Source: Mercurialis annua
Lineage: Eukaryota > Streptophyta > Magnoliopsida > Malpighiales > Euphorbiaceae
Length of the DNA stretch: 64,000 nucleotides
Reading direction: 5' to 3'
Assembly (NCBI RefSeq): GCF_937616625.2
Contig: NC_065570.1
Coordinates: forward strand, 15,758,001-15,822,000
Both the position numbers and the translations under genes were made by a program. Shown here one piece after another: positions 1-12,304 of this stretch (positions are counted from its first letter, which is position 1; each line of letters opens with the position of its first letter). The notes beneath the pieces are model-generated. The model was not told the origin of the DNA, searched no databases, and saw only the letters and a list, made by a program, of their open reading frames with translations.

Positions 1-1025
1 CATGCTTAAGGGTTTGCGTTAGCTTCTAGGTTGTTTCTTTTCGATGATTAATGTTGCCTTGTTGTTTGAATCTTCATGCTTAAGGTTTAATGTTGCTGAT
101 GTAACTTCTTGGTGTAATGGAGGGAGTTTTTTGTTTAAAATGAAATAGATGGCTAATTAGCCATTATGATTATTAAAATATTTATGTTGAAGCAAGTGAC
201 TCCTTCAAGTTAATTACCTATTGATTTGTTTTGAAAATAACTTGAATTTCACTTTAATTTATAAATTGGTAAATTGTAACGATAAGTGTTTTACAAACTT
301 AAGTTAATATAATTATTCGGGTGATTATATTTGTTTTCAAATATAAAAAATTGGCTAAATTATAATTTAACCCTTAAATGTTTTTAAAAACTTATTTGAT
401 TAGGTTGTTGGTTATTAACTTTATGTTTGTTTTAATTATAAACAAAGATTATTATATTTATTTTCGAATATCAATTTGGCATGAAATTGGTTAAATTACA
501 ATTTATCCCTTGAACGTTCTTAAAACTTATTTAATTAAGTTTTTGGTTTGTAACTTGGGTTACTTGAATTTGAAGTTATTGAGTTCTGTTTTAATGGTTT
601 ATTATTTTATCAAATTATTTTTATGAATATAAACTCGGGTTTATATTTGATAAACGTTTAGAGTCGGGTTAGACTTGGGTCACCCGACAACCCACTATTT
701 GGAAATTATGTATTATTTAAAGTTATTAAATAATATTTATAAATGGGATTTTAAAACAAGGACTCAATAGACTTGTATTAATTGGGCATTATAAATTATT
801 TGGATATTGTGGTTGATCTGATTGGTTCTACGTTGACTTGTTATTTGTGCTACTCCTATGTGGTGTCTAGTACTCTGTAGAGTTAGGGTCATTTTAATAA
901 TTATTTATTTGTGTTTAGACTCGTGGACTGTTCTTGCTTTTGAGGCGAACCGAGTCTAGGTTGCTTTCCAGGAGTTATCACGTGGATTAGCAAGCAGTGA
1001 GTTTGTACTTACTATTTACCGCTTT
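1..1025 (+). mobile_element. LTR 'H', copy 1, left part (interrupted)
   Basis: Plus-strand LTR body of the gypsy family that fills this window. It shares its order of motifs with the complete LTR at 42240-45156: blocks ending in 'TTTAGCCC', the 'ACTCGGGTTTATATTTGATAA' type segment, the 'GTGGTGTCTAGTACTCT' segment and 'TACTATTTACCGCTTT'. It stops at 1025 where an inverted LTR is inserted and resumes at 3966. The start of the LTR lies outside the window. The same sequence recurs from 57239. Confidence 0.85.
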
Positions 1026-1620
1026 TGTCACGACCCATTTTCATGAATCGTGACCGGCGCTAGGGCATGGGTATTGTAGTACCAACACCCGTAGCTAGCT
1101 TTCCTTATAACATACAAGTCAATTAAACCTGCAGAAAATCAATGCCGGGGGCAACCGAGACTTCAGCCTAATTCTAGCAGTTATAGTATTCAACATTTAA
1201 ATATAACATGCTTTCCAATACTGAATTATAAATAGGCGAAAGATAAATAATTCGGAATAATTATATAACTGCCAAAGCAATAATAATCCATTCGAACCAA
1301 TCCGACAACAACTAGAATAAAATAAAGACGTCTAATCAACTACTGCGGTCTAAGAATTAAACAGTTTGATAGTTTTACTAAAATAAATGAAACCTCCGAG
1401 AAAAGTAAAGAAGGAGATCACCAGACTCTCTCAGATCATAACCTTGGAAAAAATTGGGAAAACAACGGGGTCAGATATACTGAGATGAGTTTATACCACT
1501 ATTTACATTTATCAAGTGGAAAACTTTTAAAACCTTTTTAAAACATTTAATAACGATATTACGAATAATAGTTGGAACCCTAATCCACGATTCTAAATAA
1601 TAAACGTAATCCAATAGGTC

Positions 1621-1746
1621 TAGTCACGAGAGCTGAGCTACACCGAGTTACTACTGTCCACACTTTTACCATATCCAGAGTCCCGAGAGCTGTGCTACAC
1701 CGAGTTACTCTATTTGGTCCCGAGAGCTATGCTCACACCGAATTAC
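1621..1746. repeat. Three-copy internal LTR repeat (cassette 2)
   Basis: Three imperfect copies of 'CGAGAGCTGAGCTACACCGA' followed by GTTAC, spaced about 40-60 bp. The same triplet is found in the other A/C/D/F-type LTRs (16264-16384, 24794-24914, 28576-28700, 36002-36120, and inverted at 44440-44570 and 52700-52830). Solo LTR G and the El1 LTR carry a different sequence, built on GAGATACGTCTC, in the same place. Confidence 0.8.
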
Positions 1747-3531
1747 CACATTTCCATATATACCTTACCCAGATCATTGCCGGTGTGCACGCAGTCCTAA
1801 TGATGCTCATTAGGTAGCATGTTCCAACTAAGAGCCATAATATAAAAACAGTTCGAAATATACGTACAGGATATATATATAATATTAAAATAACAATTTA
1901 CTTAATAAAGCGGTAAATAGTTAGTACAAACTCACTGCTTGTTAATATCCACGTGATAACCGGTAAGCAACTAATTCTGGTTCGCCTCTGAAACACGAAT
2001 AGTAGACGGGTCTAGACAAATAAAATAATTATTAAAAACAAACCCTAACTCTAGAGAGTACTAGACATCACATAGGACTAGCACAATTAACACGTCGGAA
2101 TTAAACAATCTAGAACAATACAAAAATACCCAATAGGTAGTAATGCCCAATTAATACATGTCTATTGAGTTCTCGCTTTAAAATCCAATTTACAAATATT
2201 ATTTAAAATATTAAAATAATAATTAATTTCCAAATAGTGGGTTAGCCGAGTTACCAATAACTACCAAGCTAACCTCACTTGTTGGGTGACCCAAGTCTAA
2301 CCCGACTCAAACGTTTATCAAATATAAACCCGATTTTATATTTCTAAAATAATTCGATAAAATAATAATCCATTTTAAAAGTAGAACTCAATAACTTCAA
2401 TTCTAAGTAACCCAAGTTACAACCAAAACTTAACTATTTAATGTTTATAAAAGTTTAGGGACTAAAATATACTTTAACCAAATTAGGGACTAAACTGTAC
2501 TTTAGCCAATTTGATATCCGAAATCAATATAATTACTTTTGTTTATAATTAAAACAAAATATAAGGTTACCAACCAAAAACTTACTTAAATAAGTTATAA
2601 AAACATTCAAGGGTTAAATTGTAATTTAACCAATTTATGCCAAATTGATATTCGAAATTAGATACAGTTATTATAATTCAAAATGAAATATAAGTTATAA
2701 CCAACCAATTAATAAGAAAAAAAATATGTTCAAGGGCTAAATTGTAATTTAGCCAATTTCATGCCAAATTGATATTTTTAATTAAATATAATTACCCGAG
2801 TAATTATATTAACTTAATTTATAAATAACTATCGTTTTTAATATTTATTTTATAAATCAAAATAAAATCCAAGTTATTAGTTAAAGTTTAAGTTTAAGGA
2901 TTTATTTGATTTAAGTAAAAGACTTTGGTGATCCTATAGAGTATTTAACCATCCCCTTCATTCAAAACCAAAACAAACCCGCCATAGCCTACAATCACCA
3001 TCTTCATCAAGGATTCAATTACAAAAACAAAGAATTTCTCACTTTCAAAACAACAACTCCATAACTCTCAAACAAACTTATAACTAAGCAAACTTGATAA
3101 TCCATATGCCCCTAACATCAACAAACACAGCAACTCATTTACAAAATGAAACCGAGAATCGTCAATTATCAATGGATCCGAATTGATGGATTCAATCCAC
3201 AACTGATAGCTTAAACAACAATTAACTAACACCCCTTAAGACTTATAATCATGATTATAGCAAAAATAAAGCGAAAGGAAGGATGGAAATATTCGGCAGA
3301 AACAAGTTGACATGAGACATATTTCAAAAACTCTAAACAATAAACCGTACGACGATTAAAACGAGATGATTTACGTACCGTTAAGCAAAAACGAGATAGG
3401 GAATCGTAGGTACGTGAGTCTAGAATCTCTAGGATCAAACGATTCTGATTTCGATCAACAAACGAGCAAGAACGAATCAATTAACTGAATGACGTTTAAA
3501 AGCTTTAAAACTGAAATTTACGAATCAAGGG

Positions 3532-3538
3532 ACTTACC
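3532..3538 (-). promoter_or_regulatory. Splice-donor-like site in LTR A leader
   Basis: GGTAAGT on the minus strand, about 115 bp downstream of the TATA-like box of this LTR (CTTAAATACC, plus-strand 3649-3658). Equivalent sites occur in LTRs B, D, F and G, and a weaker one in C. This is sequence pattern only; splicing is not shown. Confidence 0.5.
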
Positions 3539-3713
3539 GAGGTAGCGACTTTGAAGGACGATAACAGCTTCGTTTCTCAGAGAATAAAGTGAATAAACAC
3601 GGCTAGGGTTTCTTTGTAGAATAGAGAATGAACTAGTGTCGGAACTTAGGTATTTAAGTAGGTCGAAATAGGTTAGAACGAAAGAAGAAAGTGCCCCCTG
3701 AAACAGAATGGCT

Positions 3714-3880
3714 GTTCTCGAACGAGACCAACAATTTAAGGCTGGGTCTCGTACGAGACCAGGCCTAAATTTCTAAGGTCTCGTACGAGACCTGTTGTGT
3801 CTCGTACGAGACTTATCAAAAATCAGGTCTCTTTTGAGACCTGATTTAAAAGGTGTGGTTCAACCTTTTTGGTTGAACCA
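3714..3880 (-). promoter_or_regulatory. Promoter-proximal palindrome cluster of LTR A (copy 1)
   Basis: Contains TCTCGAACGAGA, two copies of the perfect palindrome GGTCTCGTACGAGACC (3745-3760 and 3777-3792), GTCTCGTACGAGAC (3799-3812), AGGTCTCTTTTGAGACCT (3825-3842) and the hairpin GGTTCAACC-TTTTT-GGTTGAACC (3857-3879). In element orientation the cluster lies immediately upstream of the TATA-like box at 3649-3658. The function is unknown. Candidates are dimeric transcription-factor sites, or hairpins if transcribed. Confidence 0.75.
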
Positions 3881-3965
3881 CAAACCAAACCATTATACTG
3901 AAAACGACCAGAAAGCTACCGGAAATTCATCGAGAAATAAATTAAATTTTTTACGGGATATTACA

Positions 3966-4061
3966 ACTTTATTAAGTAAATTGTTATTTTATTATATCTA
4001 TATTGTATACGTATTATTTCGAACTGTTTTATCATTATGGCTTCTAGTTGGAACATGTATG
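3966..4061 (+). mobile_element. LTR 'H', copy 1, right part (truncated)
   Basis: Continues the LTR interrupted at 1025 (ATTAAGTAAATTGTTATTTT, then 'GCTTCTAGTTGGAACATG'). In the intact LTR at 42240-45156 this position is followed by a further 0.8 kb, the LTR end and the primer site. Here the sequence jumps directly to 'TATGTCTTAGGAAGTACTGC', which belongs downstream of the primer site. The LTR 3' end and PBS have therefore been deleted. Confidence 0.8.
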
Positions 4062-5594
4062 TCTTAGGAAGTACTGCGGAAATAGGATTCGTGTCTTGTC
4101 TTTTAAAACGTCATCTTTTATTTTCAAACTTTCAGCCTACATCCTATAGATGATGTCTGTCAGTCATTATTTGATGTTTATGCTATGATTGACAATAAAT
4201 TTCACTTGGATGTTACTTGCTGTGTTTTATCTTGTTGAGGTTATTTCACTTGGGTGATTATGATTGTTTTCGATTTCTCAGGAAATCTTAGGTTGGTAAA
4301 TTTTTCTAAAACTCATACTTGGGTATGATGCTATTTAATAAACTTTGGCATTATGCCAGTAATGATTTAATAACGATGGATTATATGGTAGTACAATTTA
4401 GCTTTGACCGTAATTGTTGCGTGCTACATACGCTAGCACCTATGAGGATACATTTGGGCGTTAGGCTTATTTTGTAATAAATAAATTTTGGATTAAACTT
4501 TAAGACGTGTTTTGTGGTCATATATAGTTTGACCACATGTTGCTTTAAAAGTTTTTGTTAAGAAAAGTGGTTTTGTTTTTAAATTGTGTTTTAACACAGA
4601 ATTAGAAGAGCAGTTTGATTATTAATTCTTAAAAAGATTGATTTTTGGTTAAATTACCATTATAAAGAAATTCTTGTATTTTGAAATATTATGTTTGGTT
4701 TGATATTAACAAATGATGATTTCAAAAAGATATTTTTAAGAGATGAGTCATTGATTTGAGAATTTAACGTTGAAGTTATTTGACCATGTTGTTGTATGTT
4801 AGCATTTTAAATTTTTGGGATTTATGGAATGGTTGTTTGAGATTAAAGATTTCTCACTTGAATATTCTTTTTAAATTTATTTTTTAGCGATTAGGTTAAG
4901 CTAAGCTCCCAAATTTGAATGGGTGGAAATTTTATTAAAATAGTTTTCCGAACTTATAAATATTTTGAATACATTTTATAAACGATTGTTTTGGGTTCGA
5001 CTTGGGTCACCAAAATTTAGGAGTTGAGCTTGGTAGTTGTAATGACTTGGCTCGCTCGATGATCTATGGTTTGAGATACTTGGGTATCCGTTTTAAAAAA
5101 ATTGATAAATAAGAAGAGTCTTTTACAGATAGTGATTTGTTTTAACCGTGGGGCTCAACTAAAATTTTGTTGGAAGTTTTCGTATCTGACTTTAAATTTC
5201 AAAACGAATTTTGAAGCGTACTCCTAAAAGATGATATAATTATAAGTTGATTTTGTTATAAAAAGTCAAGCTTGTTTTAGAATGTCTTGATTTTGTCTCA
5301 AAGTATATTTAGGTTAATTTTGTTCAAAGGCGTGCTTACGTGATTTATAGGTGTAAAAATTGTAACATTTTTGGTATTGTTTTGCGTTGTATAATTCGCT
5401 TATTTGTTGGACTAAGTTAATTGTTTTGTTTTATCTCTTCGTGGGAAGTAGCACGTGGGATAATTTATTTCATGCGGCTATGGTAAATATCTGATGTTTG
5501 GTTTGATTGTGAGTCGATTTTTGTTCAGACCCTGTTTTGATATAATATTGACTGGGGATTAGCTGGGTTTATTGTTGTTTGGCTCGAAATCTTT
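4062..5594 (+). mobile_element. Non-coding leader of a LARD-like gypsy element
   Basis: Begins with the leader segment that follows the primer site in the complete elements ('CTTAGGAA(C/G)TACTGCGG', then 'TTCACTTGGGTGATTATGA'). It then matches, inverted, the internal regions of El2 (about 22,760-24,180) and El3 (about 33,930-35,380): the 'TTGACCACATGTTG' block, the AAAATTTAGGAGTTGAGCTT block and the 'GTTGTATAATTCGCTTATTT' block. No open reading frame of note. It ends abruptly at the satellite. Confidence 0.75.
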
Positions 5595-8492
5595 AAGTCA
5601 AACGTTTAAAACGTTACGAAACAAATCAAAAATTTTAAACTGTAACAAAACAAATCCTAACGTTTCACCTTTTTTGCGATTTAAGCTAAACGTTTAAAAC
5701 GTTAGGAAACAAATCCTAACGTTTCACCTCTTTATAAATTCAAGCCAAACGTTTAAAACGTTACAAAAAAAATCCAAACGTTGAAAACGTTACGAAAAGA
5801 TCCAAACGTTTAAAACATTACGAAACAAATCTAAAAGTTTCACCATTTTAGCGGTTTAAGCTAAACGTTTAAAACGTTACGAAACAAATCCAAGCATTTC
5901 ACATGTTTAGCTATTTAAGTGAGAGGTTTAAAACGTTATGACATAAATTCTAACATTTCACCTTTTTAGCAATTTAAGCCAAACTTTTAAAACGTTACGA
6001 AACAAATTCTAACGTTTCACCTTTTTAGCGATTTAATTCAAACGTTACGAAACAAATTCTAACATTTCACCTTTTTAGCTGTTTAAGCCAAACGTTTAAA
6101 ACGTTACGAAACAATTCCAAAAGTTTAAAACGTTACGAAACAAATCCTAACATTTAAAACGTTACGAAACAAATCTTAACGTTTCACCTTTTTTGCGATT
6201 TAAGTCAAACGTTTAAAACGTTACGAAACAAATCCACATGTTTCACCTCTTTAGTGATTTACGCCAAACGTTAAAAATGTTATGAAACAAATCCAAACGT
6301 TTCACCTTTTTAACATATTAAACCAAACGTTACGAAACAAATCCTAATGTTTCACCTCTTTAGCTATTTAAGCGAAACGTTTAAAATATTTCGAAACAAA
6401 TCCAAACGTTTAAAATGTTACAAAATAAATCCTAACATTTCTCCTTTTTAGCGATTTAAGCCATAACGTTTAAAACTTTACAAAACTAATCCTAAAATTT
6501 CACCTTTTTAGCGATTTAAGCCAAATGTTTAAAACGTTACGAAACAAATTCAAAATTTTGAAACGTAACAAAACAAATCCCAACGTTTCACCTTTTTAGC
6601 GATTTAAGCCAAACGTTTAAAACGTTATGAAACAAATTAAAAATTTTGAAACGTAACAAAACAAATCCCAATGTTTCACCTTTTTAGCGATTTAAGCCAA
6701 ACGTCTAAAACGTTTGGAAACAAAGCCGAACGTTTCAGCTCTTCAGCGATTTAAGCCAAACGTTTAAAACCTTACGGAAAAAATCAAAACGTTGAAAACG
6801 TTACGTAAAAATTAAAACGTTGAAAAGGTTACGTAAAAATCCAAACGTTTAAAACGTTACGAAACAAATCCAAATGTTTCACCTTTTTAGCGGTTTAAGT
6901 CAAACATTTAAAACGTTACAAAACATATCCAATCATTTCACCTTTTTAGCTATTTAATCCAAATGTTTAAAATGTTATGAGACAAATCCTAACGTTTCAC
7001 CTTTTTAGCACTTTAAGCCAAACTTTTAAAACGTTTCGAAACAAATCCTAACGTTTCACCTTTTTAGCGATTTAATTCAAACGTTACGAAACAAATCTAA
7101 ATGTTTCACCTCTTTAGCAATTTAAACCAAACGTTTGAAATGTAACGAAACAAATCCAAACGTTTCACCTTTTTAGAAATTTAAACCAAATGTTTAAAAC
7201 GTTACGAAACAAATCCTAACATTTCACCTTTTTAGCAATTTTTGCCAAACGTTTAAAACGATACGAAACAAATCCAAACGTTTAAAATGTTACGAAACAA
7301 ATCTAAATGTTTCCTCTTTTTTGCGATTTAAACCAAATGTTTAAAATGTTACTAAACAAATCCAATTTTTTAGAAATTTAAGCCAAACGTTTAAAACGTT
7401 AAGAAACAAATACTAACGTTTCACCTTTTTAGATATTTAAGCCAAACGTTGAAGACGTTTCGAAACAAATCCTAACATTTCACCTTTTAAGCAATTTTTG
7501 CCAAACGTTTAAAACGATACGAAACAAATCCAAACGTTTAAAATGTTACGAAACAAATCTAAATGTTTCCTCTTTTTTGCGATTTAAACCAAACGTTTAA
7601 AATGTTACGAAACAAATCCAATTATTTTACCTTTTTAGAAATTTAAGCCAAACGTTTAAAACGTTAAGAAACAAATCCTAACGTTTCACCTTTTTAGCTA
7701 TTTAAGCCGAACGTTTAAGACGTTTCGAAACAAACCCGAACGTTTAAAACGTTACGAAACAAATCCTAACGTTTTTCCTTTTTAGCTATTTAAGCCAAAC
7801 ATTTAAAACGTTGCGAAATAAATCCCAACGTTCACTTTTATAGCGAATTTAAGCCAAACGTTCAAAGTGTTACGAAACTAATCCTCATGTCTAACCTTTT
7901 TACCGATTTAAGCGAAACTGTTAAAACGTTACGAAACGAATCTAAACGTTAAAAACGATACGAAACAAATGCAACAGTTTAAAACGTTACTAAACGAATC
8001 CAAACGTTGAAAACGTTACAAAACTAATCCAAACTTTTACCTTTTTTGCGATTTCAGCCAAACGTTTAAAACGTTAGAAAACAAATCCAAATGTTTCACC
8101 TTTTTAGCTATTTAAACCAAACGTTTAAAACGTTATGAAACAAAACCAAATGTTTCCTCTTTTTAGCAATATAAGCCAAACATTTAAAATGTTAAAAAAA
8201 ATCCTTACGTTTCACCTTTTTAGCTATTAATGTCAAACGTTTAAAACGTTACGAAACAAATCCAAATGTTGAAAACGTTACGAAGCAAATCCTAACGTTT
8301 CACATTTTTAGCTATTTAAACCAAACGTTTAAAACGTTACAAAAAAAATCCAGACGCTTAAAACATTACGGAACAAATCCTAACGTTTCCCCTTTTTAGC
8401 GGTTTAAGCCAAACGTTTAAAATTTTGTGTAACAAATCCTAACGTTTCACCTTTTTAGCTATTGAAGCCAAACGTTTAAAACGTTAAGAAAC
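5595..8492. repeat. 59-bp satellite, array 1
   Basis: A tandem array with a unit of about 59 bp made of two related halves. One half starts AAACGTTTAAAACGTTACGA and continues AACAAATCC. The other starts TAACGTTTCACCTTTTTAGC and continues GATTTAAGCC. The first half is sometimes repeated alone, so the register varies. Copies are diverged by substitutions and small indels, indicating an old array. At 8492 it is cut by the El1 LTR. Arrays 2 (37088-37671) and 3 (53989-56497) have the same unit. Confidence 0.95.
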
Positions 8493-10531
8493 TGTCACGG
8501 CCCATTTTCATGAATCGCGACCGGCGCTAGGGTATGGGTATGGTTGTACCGAAACCCGTAGCTAGCCTTGCGGATAACAAACATTTATCATTAACAACAT
8601 TGTACCTGCATAAAACCACATGCTCGGGGGCAACCGAGACTCCAACCTAGTTTAGCACTTTATATGTACAACATATAAATAATAAATGCTCGGTCAACTC
8701 CGAGTCTCTAACATGGCTTAAATATTAAAATAACATAAGTTAATAAAATAATGCCAATAAACAAATAATCCAATTGAATTAATCTGACAACAAGTACTAT
8801 AACAAGACTTGTAATTACTACTGCGTTCTAAGAGTAAAATCAGTTCAATAACTTTAATAAAATAAAGTATGACCTCCGAGGAAATAACGAATCGGTGACC
8901 AGTTGACTCGCTAAAATCATAACCGTAGAAAAATTGGAAAACAACGGGGTCAGATAAACTGAGATGAGTTCATACAACTATTTACATTTATTAAGTGAAA
9001 ACCTTTAAAAACCATAAAACATTTGTAAAGCAATTTATCATTATGGATAAGCATTGAAACCCTAAACCACAAATATCTAAATCCATTTGTCATGTCGGTG
9101 AGACGTATCTCCATAACCAATCCCCGACTACCACTCAAATGAAATATGTGAGTCCCAGGAGACGTATCTTCCACCGGCGCCCTCATTATGGCGAGACGTA
9201 TCTCAAACCTACCTCAATACCATATGATCATATACTGGTGCACACGCAATCTCGATGATGCCCATCGAGTAGCCCGTTCCAATTCAGATCCATAATGTCA
9301 AAAACAGTTTGAAAGCTGTATATACAGTATATATATATATGCAAAAATACAATTTACTTAATAAAGCGGTAAATAGCGATATAAACTCACTGCTTGCTAA
9401 TCCACGTGATAACCTGGCAAGCAATCTAATCCCGGTTCGTCTCCAAAGCACGAACGGTCGAGGAGTCTAGACAAGGTATAAATAATAATTAAAAACATAC
9501 CCTAACTGTAGGGAGTACTAGACACCATGTAGGACTAGCACACGTAATAACAAGCCAACGTAAAACCGAACACATAAGGTTCATACACATGCAAACCATA
9601 ACCCAAGTTATAGAATACAAACCATATAAGTTTCCATTTCAAAACATAATTTGAATAATTCAGAAAACAATTTTAAATAACCCAAGTTTAAATCCATACC
9701 AGTGAGTTAGGCGAGTTATCAAAACTACCAAGCTTCTTCCCACTTGTTGGGCGACCATAGTCAAACCCAACTCAAAGTTAAACCTAAATAAAACCCAAGT
9801 TTACATTCTGAATAACTTTAATGAAAAGTATAGTCTTTTAATAACAAGAACACAATCCATCGTTTAGCCAACAATTGGCAAATCACACCATGCCAACATA
9901 TGTATGTTAAATTTCTTTTAAATGAACCAAAAAGGATTAAATCATCCATTTAAACGTTAAACTCAGATTTGAAACAAGATTCAAACCAAAACTTAACCAC
10001 AGCATGAACTTGACTACTAAAGTGAATAAACACAAATAAAGTATTTCACAACCAAGCAATGCCAACATGCCAATAATGATACAAAACAGCCCCAACACAA
10101 CCGTAGAAAGCAATTCTAACATCGAAGAGTAAACAATCCACAAACTTAATAAAATCATTCATTAAAAACAAACCCATCAACCTATTTTTTACCAAACAAG
10201 CCAAAAGATGTAACATCGATTCGAACACATGTAAACAGCCCCAAATATAATTTCCAGCCCTTCTATACCATACCAAAACAGCAAAGTAACGAGCCAATAT
10301 GATACGAAACCATCTAGCACTTAAACCCAACAATTGACATGAGTTCTAATGATGAAATCAAGTCAATCTAATGTTAAACACCCTATTACAGATTTGACAT
10401 GAACATCCAGAGATCGAATCAGCCATAACATAGGTAAATCACATTAGAACACAAGCTAGCAACCTAACACATGAATCCCTACTTATCAATAAAGGGATAG
10501 CAACACATACAGTTAAGAAGCAAGATCAACG

Positions 10532-11590
10532 CACTACTAGAAAACTGCTTAATCGCGACGGATTTTAGCGACGGATTTTAAATCCGTCGCTAAAATGAAG
10601 ATTACCGACGGATTTAGCGACGGATTTTATATCCGTCGCTAAATCCTACTAAAAATTGGCGGGATTCATCCCGCCAAATTTAGCGACGGAATTTCCGTCG
10701 CTAAAATGGCGGGATGAATCCCGCAAAAAAAAATGCACTTTTAGCGACGAATTTTAGAATCCGTCGCTAAAAGTATATCAATTAGCGACGGATAGTTTAA
10801 TCTGTCGCTAATGTCTAACTTTTAGCGACGGATTAAATTATCCGTCGTTAAAAGTTCTATTTTATTAAAAAAATATTAATTAACAAAAAAATATTTATTA
10901 ATTAAAAATATTTATTTATTAAAAATAAGTAATTATTAAAAATAATTAACTATTAAAAATTAATTAATTAATTGTTTTTATTTAAAATAATTATTAAAAT
11001 AATTATTTATTAATTATTTATTTATAAAATAATTTGTATGAAAAATAATTATTTTATAATGCGGGAGTATATAAATTACGAGAGTAAATATTTCCTCATT
11101 TTAGTTATATTTAAATATAATATACATACATATGTAAGAAGAGTTTGAGTTGGTTAAGATGGAGCTGCGCGCGGGGGAACTCCAAAGTTAAAGAGCTTTG
11201 GATGGGAGCAATTCAATGATGGGTGACCTACTGGGAAGTTAGGTCGATTGCGAGGATTGTTGGTGGGTGACAGTGTGTGGTCTATCGCGGGTGAGTCGGT
11301 TACGGTGGGCTATTGATTAAATAAAATTTCATTTTACGATTTTAATTAAAAAAAATATTTTTTTAAATTTTAAAAAATTAGCGACGGATTAAAATCCGTC
11401 GCTAAATTCCGTCGCTAATTTTTTTTAAATCCGTCGCTAATTTTTTTTTCTGTCGGTAAAAACATTTGCGACCAGAAATCCACCGACGGACTGAGTCCGT
11501 CGGTAATCCGTCGCTAATATCAATTAGCGACGGATTTTAGGCATTTAGCGACGGAAAAATCTGTCGCTAAATGCCTAATTTCTAGTAGTG
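10532..11590. mobile_element. Non-autonomous CACTA (En/Spm) element
   Basis: 1,059 bp with ends CACTACTAGAAA and TTTCTAGTAGTG, i.e. CACTA termini with a 12-bp match. It is flanked by the 3-bp target duplication ACG (10529-10531 and 11591-11593), as expected of this superfamily. Both ends are packed with subterminal repeats of TAGCGACGGATTTTA in both orientations. No transposase reading frame is present, so it would depend on an autonomous partner. It sits inside the El1 3' LTR and includes a 5S rRNA-like patch at 11177-11239. Confidence 0.96.
11177..11239 (+). other. 5S rRNA-like fragment inside the CACTA element
   Basis: Reads GAACTCCAAAGTTAAAGAGC, then TTTGGATGGGAGCAATTCAA, then TGATGGGTGACCTACTGGGA, then AGT. 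From established knowledge, plant 5S rRNA has GAACTCCGAAGTTAAGCGTG around box A and a GATGGGTGACC..CTGGGAAGT box C. Order and spacing agree over about 63 bp, with substitutions mainly between the boxes. The 5' and 3' ends of 5S are not recognisable, so it is a fragment, not a 5S gene. Confidence 0.7.
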
Positions 11591-11860
11591 ACGAAAGAAC
11601 CAAATGAAAATAATAAATCAACACCCGCAACACGCTGGAAAAAGGGTTCGAATAAGTTAACAATCGATATACCCGATGAGAAATTTATTTAACGAAGAAC
11701 GGAGTGTTAAAATCGCTTACCGAATCCAAGAATGTGAGAGATAGCAAATGAATTCGTATTTCAGAGAGTCTTTTAAGTGCCCAGGGTTTATAAAATATGT
11801 GAGGGCTGATATTGGTCGAATAGGCGGTCTATTTATATGCTCCAACACAAAATTACAGGT

Positions 11861-11980
11861 GAGGCGCGATGGGAGGCGCGATGCGAGGCGCGTTCGTCCC
11901 ATCGCGCCTTCACTAGGCACATAAAACCTATGGGGCGCGTTGGGAGGCGCGATGGCCTATCGCGCCATCCAACGCGCCTC
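11861..11980 (-). promoter_or_regulatory. Promoter-proximal palindrome cluster of LTR B
   Basis: Repeats of GAGGCGCGATGGGAGGCGCG type and the inverted pair GGCGCGAT-GGCCT-ATCGCGCC (about 11946-11966), ending in GCGCGCCTC. In element orientation it lies just upstream of a TATA box (ATATAAATAG, plus-strand 11829-11838). The GC-rich block stands out sharply from the AT-rich LTR. Confidence 0.75.
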
Positions 11981-12291
11981 AATATTTGATCCAACGGTCA
12001 ACGTTTTCTTGGGCACAACATATCCAAAAATGAGCCCGATCCAACAGTAAAATTGGAGAATATGCATGTTTTCTCAAAACATGTCAGATTTAGAAGGTAC
12101 ACGAATACATCATAGATTATAAACTGGATACAATTCAAATCGCCATCGAAAACTCAGACGACACATGCAACACATACAAGATACAACTCAAACCCCAAAC
12201 AAAGTGTCACACTTGCTAAGTCCACCATTAACAATCCAAAACTAAGTCGGAAACACAACGAAACCATGACGGAAAAACACGGGATATTACA

Positions 12292-12304
12292 TTCTCCCCA
12301 ACTT
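12292..12304 (-). other. Polypurine tract of El1
   Basis: AAGTTGGGGAGAA on the minus strand, adjacent to the 3' LTR. This is the plus-strand priming site for reverse transcription. The same tract occurs in El2 (19827-19839), El3 (31058-31070, slightly altered) and F (50511-50521). Confidence 0.85.

Larger units (their letters stand above)
1026..3965 (-). mobile_element. Solo LTR 'A', copy 1, nested in LTR H
   Basis: A 2,940-bp LTR in minus orientation. On the plus strand it begins TGTCACGACCC and ends GGGATATTACA, i.e. TG...CA termini. No internal region or second LTR is attached, so it is a solo LTR left by LTR-LTR recombination. The flanks are GCTTT (1021-1025) and ACTTT (3966-3970), a 5-bp target duplication with one mismatch. 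The interrupted host LTR reads straight through (ACCGCTTT/ATTAAGTAAATTG) when this piece is removed. Confidence 0.93.
8493..12291 (-). mobile_element. 3' LTR of El1 ('B' subfamily), minus strand
   Basis: Begins TGTCACGGCCC and ends GGGATATTACA on the plus strand, followed directly by a polypurine tract (as TTCTCCCCAACTT), so this is the downstream LTR of a minus-strand element. Length is 3,799 bp including a CACTA insertion, about 2.74 kb without it. The left flank is satellite ending GAAAC (8488-8492). Its internal triplet is GAGACGTATCTC-based (9095-9204), as in solo LTR G. The matching 5' LTR is missing from the window. Confidence 0.92.

Noticed and set aside
1026..3965. LTR A and LTR H as the paired LTRs of one element
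   Set aside because: They are in opposite orientation and one lies inside the other with its own target duplication.
4062..5594. A host gene or captured gene in the leader
   Set aside because: No frame above background and the sequence is shared with the non-coding interiors of El2 and El3.
5595..8492. Regular short repeats resembling a CRISPR array
   Set aside because: There are no unique spacers; the whole unit repeats with drift, the setting is a plant retroelement nest, and there are no cas genes. It is a satellite.
11177..11239. A functional 5S rRNA gene
   Set aside because: Only the central part is recognisable, the ends do not pair, and it is embedded in a transposon. Kept as a fragment only.
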